Assembly (NCBI GenBank): GCA_025980465.1
Contig: JAICXJ010000022.1
Coordinates: 1 to 50,233, forward strand
Direction: 5' to 3'
Length of the DNA stretch: 50,233 bases
From: Frankiales bacterium
GTDB taxonomy: Bacteria; Actinomycetota; Actinomycetes; JAFAQI01
The notes below the pieces were generated by a model. That model searched no databases. It was not told the origin of the DNA and worked only from the letters and a program-made list of their open reading frames with translations. Below are positions 45,707 through 50,233 of this stretch, piece after piece. The number at the start of each line of letters is the position of its first letter. The stretch's first letter is position 1. The position numbers and the translations under genes are program-made.

Positions 45707-46654
45707 TTAGGCGTCGAGTACCTCGGGGTGGCTGCGGAAGTAGTCGATGGTGTGACCGAGCCCCTCCTCCAGGACCACCTTCGGCTCCCAGCCGAGGACC
45801 TGCCGCGCAAGCGCGATGTCCGGCTGTCGGATAGTTGGATCGTCCTCGGGACGAGGGATGAATGCGGTCTCACTGGTCGACCCGCAGAGGTCACGGATCG
45901 TCTCAGCGAGCTCGAGCATGGAGACTTCGTGCGGGTTGCCGATGTTGACCGGGCCGGAGTGATCGCAACGAAGCAGCCTCACAACACCTTCGACGAGGTC
46001 GTCGACGTATTGGATCGAGCGGGTCTGCGTCCCGTCGCCCGCCACCGTGATCGGCTCGTTGCGCAGCGCCTGCCGGATGAAGTTGGGGATCGCCCGACCG
46101 TCATTCGGTCTCATGAACGGCCCGTGAGTGTTGAAGATCCGCACGATTGCGGTGTTGACGTCGTGGTAACGGCGGTAGGCCATCGTCATGGCCTCGGCGA
46201 ACCGCTTCGCCTCGTCGTACACGCCGCGCGGGCCGACCGGGTTGACGTGACCCCAGTACGTCTCCGGCTGCGGATGAACCTTGGGATCGCCGTAGGTCTC
46301 CGAGGTGGAGGCGATCAGGAACCGAGCGTTCTTCTCCTTCGCCAGGCCGATCGCGTGCAGCGTCCCGATCGAGCCGACCTTGAGCGTCTCGATCGGAAGT
46401 TGCAGGTAGTCGATCGGCGAGGCAGGCGAGGCGAAGTGAAGCACCGAGTCGACCGGACCGGGCACGTGAATGAACTCCGTGACGTCGACCTTGAGGAACT
46501 GGAATCCGTCGCGGCCGATCAGGCGCTCGATGTTGCGCGGCGTACCGGTCAAGAAGTTGTCGAGACAGATGACCTCGTCGCCGTCGTTGAGCAGTCGCTC
46601 GCACAGATGGGAACCGAGGAAACCCGCGCCACCAGTGACGACGGCACGACCCAT
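45707..46654 (-). CDS. UDP-glucuronate decarboxylase (UDP-xylose synthase)-like
   Basis: The 315-residue extended SDR has the Rossmann motif [12 protein letters not shown], the Ser-Thr region ASTSETYG, the YxxxK motif YDEAK, and the decarboxylase-type [24 protein letters not shown] and [21 protein letters not shown]. It probably converts UDP-glucuronate to UDP-xylose in the cytosol; related dTDP-sugar dehydratases are less likely. UDP-xylose could feed the surface-polymer glycosyltransferases 5-15 kb upstream, by inference. The ATG is preceded by GGAGAAACGTCC. Confidence 0.85.
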   Translation of the reverse strand: MGRAVVTGGAGFLGSHLCERLLNDGDEVICLDNFLTGTPRNIERLIGRDGFQFLKVDVTEFIHVPGPVDSVLHFASPASPIDYLQLPIETLKVGSIGTLHAIGLAKEKNARFLIASTSETYGDPKVHPQPETYWGHVNPVGPRGVYDEAKRFAEAMTMAYRRYHDVNTAIVRIFNTHGPFMRPNDGRAIPNFIRQALRNEPITVAGDGTQTRSIQYVDDLVEGVVRLLRCDHSGPVNIGNPHEVSMLELAETIRDLCGSTSETAFIPRPEDDPTIRQPDIALARQVLGWEPKVVLEEGLGHTIDYFRSHPEVLDA

Positions 46655-46721
46655 GGACGTTTCTCCTCGCTTGCGACTGTGATGACTGACACCATGGTCT
46701 CACTGCGTCATTTCGGCGCGG

Positions 46722-46794
46722 GGGGTCGTAGCCCAACGGCAGAGGCACGTGCCTTAGGAGCACGCCAGTGCGGGTTCGAATCCCGCCGACCCCA
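46722..46794 (+). tRNA. Class I tRNA with anticodon UAG (Leu codon CUA)
   Basis: A complete cloverleaf is visible: a 7-bp acceptor stem (GGGGTCG with CGACCCC), a D-arm with GG, a 5-bp anticodon stem CGTGC/GCACG around loop CTTAGGA with T33 and anticodon TAG at 46755-46757, a 5-base variable loop and T-arm GCGGG-TTCGAAT-CCCGC. It is 73 bases with no encoded CCA. Bacterial tRNA-Leu normally has a long variable arm, so the short one is odd. Confidence 0.85.
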
Positions 46795-46813
46795 CGACAC
46801 CGCCGACCCCACG
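46784..46813. repeat. Duplicated tRNA 3' end (13-bp direct repeat)
   Basis: CGCCGACCCCACG at 46784-46796 is the 3' end of the tRNA plus two bases, and an exact copy lies at 46801-46813. Such duplication is what integration in a tRNA 3' end leaves, though no integrase is near. Confidence 0.5.
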
Positions 46814-46825
46814 TGGTATCGACCG

Positions 46826-47284
46826 TCACCCGAGGCAACCGGTGGCGCCGACGCGAGTCGCGGCAACGTTGATCCTGCCGTTGAGAGCGGGAATCTTCTT
46901 CAGCTCGGTGAGGGCGGACGGATCGTTCGCGTCTGCCTTGTGCTGGATCCCGATGAACGCCGCATCCTCCTGCTGCTGCAAGCCGACGAAGGTGCCCCAA
47001 TCCGCTCGCACCTCTAGCGCCGGTTTCATCGCTGCGAGCTGGCTCGTCAGCCGCGTGACGATGGGTACGACGTGGTTGAGGTAGGTCGCCACCTGAGCGG
47101 GGTCTTTGACGTTGGTTGGTCGCGGCACTGCCTTGATGTCGGCGCCGGCCACGGTGCACAACGAGTTCGCCTTGGTGACGAGGGCGGACCTGGTCAAACC
47201 CTTGGATCCGCCGCTGCACCCGGCGACGAGCGGACTGAGGGCCGCAACGACAACGAGAGCGCAGGCGCGACCTCGAGCGTTCAT
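46826..47284 (-). CDS. Small exported lipoprotein of unknown function
   Basis: The 152-residue protein begins with a signal peptide, MNARGRACALVVVAALSPLV, and the lipobox ending AGC with Cys23, so it should be lipid-anchored outside. The remainder is helical and contains two Cys (LCTVAGADI and GATGCLG) that could form a disulfide. No catalytic motif is apparent. Similar small lipoproteins are common in actinobacteria. It stands alone between the tRNA and a divergent flavoprotein gene. Confidence 0.75.
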   Translation of the reverse strand: MNARGRACALVVVAALSPLVAGCSGGSKGLTRSALVTKANSLCTVAGADIKAVPRPTNVKDPAQVATYLNHVVPIVTRLTSQLAAMKPALEVRADWGTFVGLQQQEDAAFIGIQHKADANDPSALTELKKIPALNGRINVAATRVGATGCLG

Positions 47285-47359
47285 AGGGTGCCCCCATAGC
47301 CTGATACCCCGCTCCGCGCGGATCTTACGCGCCCGTCGTCGTGATGGGATGGAACCACA

Positions 47360-48565
47360 ATGGCGCCCCCGACTCGCTCCCAGGTCGACGTCGCCGTCGT
47401 CGGCGGCGGACCGGCTGGACTGTCGGCGGCTGCAGAGGCCGCGAAGGGCGGCCTGTCCGTCATGGTGCTCGAGCGGGGCCACGCGATCGGCGAGCCGGTG
47501 CGAACGAGCGGCGGCAGCTTCGTCAAGCCGCTGAAAGCTCTCGGCGTACCCAAGCGCTGCTATCACCCGATCCACCGAATCAAGGTGATCGGACCGACGA
47601 CCTCGGCGACCAAGTCGTATCGGCGGGCGGTCGGATGCGTGATCGACGTTCGTGGTACCTACCAGTGGCTCGCCCAGCAGGCGGTGGAGGCGGGGGCGGA
47701 AGTACGGCTGAAGGCGCATGTCGAAGGTCCGCGCCCGGCCGGCCGTGGAGTCTCAGTGCGGGACCCCTTCAACGGCCGGTACGAGCTCGCCGCGCGGGTC
47801 GTGGTGGATGCCAGCGGTCACACCGGGTTCCTGGCTCGCGATGCCGGCCTGCGGCCCGGCAACGAGCGCAGCGCGGTCGGCATGGAGATCGAGTTGCATG
47901 CTCCCGGCTACGACCAGGACGAGGTGATCTTCTGGCTCGGGAATGACGTCGCCCCAGGCGGCTACGGCTGGGCGTTTCCGTGTGGCGACGGGCGGGTCCG
48001 GCTCGGCGTCGGTCTGGTCCGGCCCAACAGCGATGCCGAGCCTCGGACGTTGCTGCAGCAGCTCAGCAAGGAGTTCGCGCCGCTCACCGGGACACAGCAG
48101 ACCTTCGGCGCGCTGGAGATGCACAGCGGCCTGATGCCGGTGTTGCCACCCGACGCCACGACGCTGGTGGGACGCGGGCTGGTCGTCACCGGTGACGCGG
48201 CCGGTCAAGGCTCGACCCTGCTCGGCGAGGGAATCCGCTACGCGATCACGGCCGGCCGCGCAGCCGGCCGGGCGATCGTCGCCGCGGGCGGCGACTACAG
48301 CCCGCACGGGCTGGCGTCGTACCCCAAGGAATGGCGCCGGATGTACGGCCGCAATCTCAAGATCTCCTACGCCGTCAACGAGCGGATCTGCAACTTCGCT
48401 GACGACGACTGGGACCGGGTGATCCGGCGCATGGATGCGCTGACGTCGCGTCAGGCGGCGGCGGTGTTTGCCAGTTCGTTCAGCCCGTGGTGGGCGGCGT
48501 CGGTCATCTTCACCGATCCTTCGCTGGTGCGATCGGTCGCCCGTGCGTTGCGGGCCCGCCGTTAG
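47360..48565 (+). CDS. Geranylgeranyl reductase-family FAD-dependent oxidoreductase
   Basis: The 401-residue flavoprotein has the FAD dinucleotide motif VAVVGGGPAGLSAAAEAA, then VLERGHAIGEPVRTSGGS, VVVDASGHTGFLAR, GGYGWAFPCGDGRVRLGVGL and VTGDAAGQGSTLLGEGIRYAITAGR. This is the geranylgeranyl reductase/menaquinone reductase group that saturates isoprenoid double bonds. In actinobacteria such enzymes reduce polyprenyl or menaquinone chains (MenJ-like). Other substrates, e.g. aromatic compounds, are possible. The ATG has a weak ribosome site. Its stop overlaps that of the convergent peroxiredoxin gene by 4 bp. Confidence 0.85.
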   Translation: MAPPTRSQVDVAVVGGGPAGLSAAAEAAKGGLSVMVLERGHAIGEPVRTSGGSFVKPLKALGVPKRCYHPIHRIKVIGPTTSATKSYRRAVGCVIDVRGTYQWLAQQAVEAGAEVRLKAHVEGPRPAGRGVSVRDPFNGRYELAARVVVDASGHTGFLARDAGLRPGNERSAVGMEIELHAPGYDQDEVIFWLGNDVAPGGYGWAFPCGDGRVRLGVGLVRPNSDAEPRTLLQQLSKEFAPLTGTQQTFGALEMHSGLMPVLPPDATTLVGRGLVVTGDAAGQGSTLLGEGIRYAITAGRAAGRAIVAAGGDYSPHGLASYPKEWRRMYGRNLKISYAVNERICNFADDDWDRVIRRMDALTSRQAAAVFASSFSPWWAASVIFTDPSLVRSVARALRARR

Positions 48566-49029
48566 CCCGCGAGGGCGAGGTCCTTCAGCAGTTTCGCGAC
48601 GTGCCCGGTCGCCTTCACGTTGTACTGGGCCACTGCGATCTTGCCCTTCGGGTCGACGACGAATGTCGACCGGATGACGCCGGTGACCTTCTTGCCGTAC
48701 ATCGTCTTCTCACCCCAGGCGCCGTATGCCTCGAGCACCTTCTTGTCCGGGTCGGAGAGCAACTGGAAGGTCAACGAATGGGTCTCGCGGAACTTCGCCA
48801 GCTTCGCCGGCTGGTCCGGTGAGATGCCGACGACGTCGTAGTCGGCGTCATCGAGAAGCGACAGATTGTCCCGGAAGTCGCACGCCTGCTTGGTGCAGCC
48901 CGGGGTGAGCGCCGCTGGATAGAAGTAGATGACGACGTTGCGGCCCTTGAAGTCCTTCAGGCTGTGCGGCTTCTCGTCGGCGTCGAGGAGGGTGAAGGCG
49001 GGAGCGGTGTCTTTGGGAGCGAGGCGCAT
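48562..49029 (-). CDS. bcp: Bcp-type peroxiredoxin
   Basis: The 155-residue thioredoxin-fold peroxiredoxin has APAFTLLDADEKPHSLKDFKG and the active site LTPGCTKQACDF. The peroxidatic Cys45 and resolving Cys50 stand exactly as in E. coli Bcp. It reduces hydrogen and organic peroxides using thioredoxin in the cytosol. A TACGGT hexamer ends 6 nt before the ATG, suggesting leaderless mRNA. Confidence 0.95.
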   Translation of the reverse strand: MRLAPKDTAPAFTLLDADEKPHSLKDFKGRNVVIYFYPAALTPGCTKQACDFRDNLSLLDDADYDVVGISPDQPAKLAKFRETHSLTFQLLSDPDKKVLEAYGAWGEKTMYGKKVTGVIRSTFVVDPKGKIAVAQYNVKATGHVAKLLKDLALAG

Positions 49030-49035
49030 GGCCCG

Positions 49036-49041
49036 ACCGTA
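49036..49041 (-). promoter_or_regulatory. -10 element of the bcp gene (leaderless)
   Basis: TACGGT on the minus strand ends exactly 6 nt before the ATG. Confidence 0.5.
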
Positions 49042-49115
49042 CCGGGGGCAGGGAGACGATGTCGCTGCCAAGGGGGCAGGATGGGCACCGGCAGCCCGAG
49101 CCGTGCGGAGGAATC

Positions 49116-49523
49116 ATGTCCAACGACACCGTCCCAACGAGCAAGGGGTCGACGAGCAGTGAGGCCCCGGCAGCGAGCCGCAAGCCCGATGCCATCGCTC
49201 GTGAAATCGAGCTGACCCGTGCCGAGCTCGCGGACACGATCGATGCGATCGCCGACCGGATCAGCCCGAAGCGCGCTGTGTCTCGAGGCAGGCAGGCGGT
49301 TCGGGCCCAGGTGTCGTCGGTGACCGGACGCTCGTCGGACGAGCCGACGCGGGTGATCTCGCTCGACGAGCCGCCGTCGACCTCCACCGGGTCGGTCGCG
49401 GGTAGTGCGTCGATGGCAACGATGCGGTCAGGCGCGGCAGCGATCGACCGGCGCCTGCTTGTGGCGGGTGCTGCCGCGGGCGCGGTGGTCGGGGTGATCG
49501 TGCTGCGCCGCAAGCGGTCTTAG
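49116..49523 (+). CDS. DUF3618-type small membrane protein
   Basis: The 135-residue protein has the DUF3618 pattern AIAREIELTRAELADTIDAIADRISPKR at about residues 26-53, an Ser/Thr-rich middle and a C-terminal hydrophobic helix AAGAAAGAVVGVIVLRR with basic end. It is likely anchored by that one helix. Relatives accompany DUF1490/phage-holin-like membrane genes in actinobacteria; no function is known. GGAGG precedes the ATG by 5 nt. The upstream gap of 86 bp separates it from the divergent bcp gene. Confidence 0.85.
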   Translation: MSNDTVPTSKGSTSSEAPAASRKPDAIAREIELTRAELADTIDAIADRISPKRAVSRGRQAVRAQVSSVTGRSSDEPTRVISLDEPPSTSTGSVAGSASMATMRSGAAAIDRRLLVAGAAAGAVVGVIVLRRKRS

Positions 49524-49588
49524 TCGCTCATCGTCAGTTATCGCGTTGTTGCGCGCGAATTACTTCACAATGCGCGACACTGAACACC

Positions 49589-50044
49589 GTGCGCATCTCG
49601 GCGAAGTCGGACTACGCGATTCGGGCCATGGCCGAACTCGCGGCGGGTGCGGACGCCGGAGCGGTGAAAGCTGAGCAGATCTCGGTGGCGCAGGACATCC
49701 CACTGAACTTCCTGCTCGGGATCCTGCGGGAGCTCCGAAACTCCCATCTGGTGCGAAGCCAACGCGGCCGGGAGGGCGGCTACGTGCTGTCACGGCCGGC
49801 CAGCCAGATTACGCTCGCCGATGTCATTCGTGCGGTTGACGGTCCGCTCGCGAACGTCCGGGACCTCAGCCTGACGGAGTTGAGCTATCCGGGCGCCGCC
49901 GAGTCGCTTCGCGACGTGTGGATGGCGGTGCGGGGCAGTCTGCGGGAGGTGCTGGAGAACGTCACGGTCGCCGACCTTGCGACCGGTCGGCTGCCGAAGC
50001 ACGTCCGCGCCCTCGCCGAACGCCATCAGACAGAGCGGGTCTAG
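49589..50044 (+). CDS. Rrf2-family transcriptional regulator without cluster cysteines
   Basis: The 151-residue protein has the Rrf2 winged helix (ISAKSDYAIRAMAELAAG, then ISVAQDIPLNFLLGILRELRNSHLVRSQRGREGGYVLSRP) and a dimer helix. The three Cys that hold an Fe-S cluster in IscR/NsrR/RsrR are absent; the region reads LANVRDLSLTELSYPG. It is therefore likely to sense something other than an Fe-S cluster, like CymR. It starts with GTG at 49589. Its last codons lie in the first of four 31-bp tandem repeats. The 65-bp upstream gap contains an imperfect TGCGCG repeat, possibly an operator. Confidence 0.85.
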   Translation: MRISAKSDYAIRAMAELAAGADAGAVKAEQISVAQDIPLNFLLGILRELRNSHLVRSQRGREGGYVLSRPASQITLADVIRAVDGPLANVRDLSLTELSYPGAAESLRDVWMAVRGSLREVLENVTVADLATGRLPKHVRALAERHQTERV

Positions 50045-50154
50045 CGGGACCCGTCAGTCAACAGAGCGGGTCTAGCGGGACCCGTCAGTCAACAGAGCGG
50101 GTCTAGCGGGACCCGTCAGTCAACACAGCGGGTCTAGCGGGACCCGTCAGTCAA
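50031..50154. repeat. Four tandem 31-bp repeats, each with a hairpin
   Basis: Copies begin at 50031, 50062, 50093 and 50124. The first three are identical and the fourth differs at one base near its start. Each contains CGGGTC-TAGCGG-GACCCG, a 6-bp stem with a 6-base loop. The first copy includes the stop codon of the Rrf2 gene. There are no unique spacers. Confidence 0.95.
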
Positions 50155-50162
50155 CACCCGCT

Positions 50163-50233
50163 TCAACCGGAGGTGGTTTCGAAGTCGACGTTGGCTCGGG
50201 CAGCGACCCGCGGTGCAAGCCAGTCGACCACCT
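50163..50233 (-). CDS. C-terminal end of an unidentified minus-strand gene (partial)
   Basis: Reading the minus strand, an open frame enters from the window edge and ends with a TGA: VVDWLAPRVAARANVDFETTSG. The codon use looks like the neighbouring genes, so it is probably real coding DNA. Only 22 residues are seen, which is too few for a family call. The tandem repeat block ends 8 bp beyond its stop, between it and the convergent Rrf2 gene. Confidence 0.5.
   Translation of the reverse strand, partial: VVDWLAPRVAARANVDFETTSG

Noticed and set aside
50031-50154. Possible CRISPR array from regularly spaced repeats
   Set aside because: The copies are directly adjacent with no unique spacers, and no cas gene is near.

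Overview
The window looks like chromosomal DNA of a high-GC Actinomycetota, probably near the Mycobacteriales/Frankiales-type lineages. The evidence is the frequent GTG and TTG starts, many likely leaderless genes with a TANNNT hexamer about 6 nt upstream of the start codon, an F420-type Ddn-fold protein, a DevS/DevR-like dormancy sensor, the Mec-CysO-CysM cysteine pathway, and gene order matching the M. tuberculosis Rv1330c-Rv1341 block. These calls come from reading the sequence and remembered family features; no database search was run.

Layout. 0-1.3 kb is a scarred left end: a transposase tail, a 32-bp perfect palindrome, a Phd/RelE toxin-antitoxin pair and a short match to the 3' end of tmRNA. 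1.3-6.9 kb holds a substrate-binding lipoprotein and a compact dormancy-type module: an Acg-like flavoprotein, a GAF-GAF histidine kinase keeping the DosS/DosT heme His and distal Tyr spacing, a convergent DevR-like regulator and a membrane protein, with two DosR-box-like sites. 6.9-28 kb is mostly lipid and small-molecule metabolism: alpha/beta hydrolase, methyltransferase, phosphotransferase fusion, thiolase-like protein, nitronate monooxygenase, acyl-CoA oxidase, MarR-CMD-SDR operon, P450, secreted lipase, cysteine-dioxygenase-like cupin and acyl-CoA ligase.

28-45.6 kb is a conserved core block (pncA-pncB, clpS, DUF2017 gene, then mec-cysO-cysM-murI-MBL-rph-rdgB). It is interrupted between the DUF2017 gene and mec by about 10 kb of surface-polymer genes. 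These are a GT2/CDP-glycerol glycerophosphotransferase fusion, a second large GT2 protein, two sulfotransferases and a remnant, and a minus-strand operon of CDP-alcohol phosphotransferase, nucleotidyltransferase and sn-glycerol-1-phosphate dehydrogenase. Together they suggest a sulfated glycerol-phosphate polymer or phospho-head-group pathway that may use the sn-1 (archaeal) enantiomer. This is the best candidate for an undescribed system here.

45.6-50.2 kb contains three helically phased palindromes, a UDP-xylose-synthase-like gene, a class I tRNA with a UAG anticodon (unexpected for Leu), a small lipoprotein, a geranylgeranyl-reductase-family flavoprotein, a Bcp peroxiredoxin, a DUF3618 protein, an Rrf2 regulator without cluster cysteines, four perfect or near-perfect 31-bp tandem repeats, and the end of an unidentified minus-strand gene.
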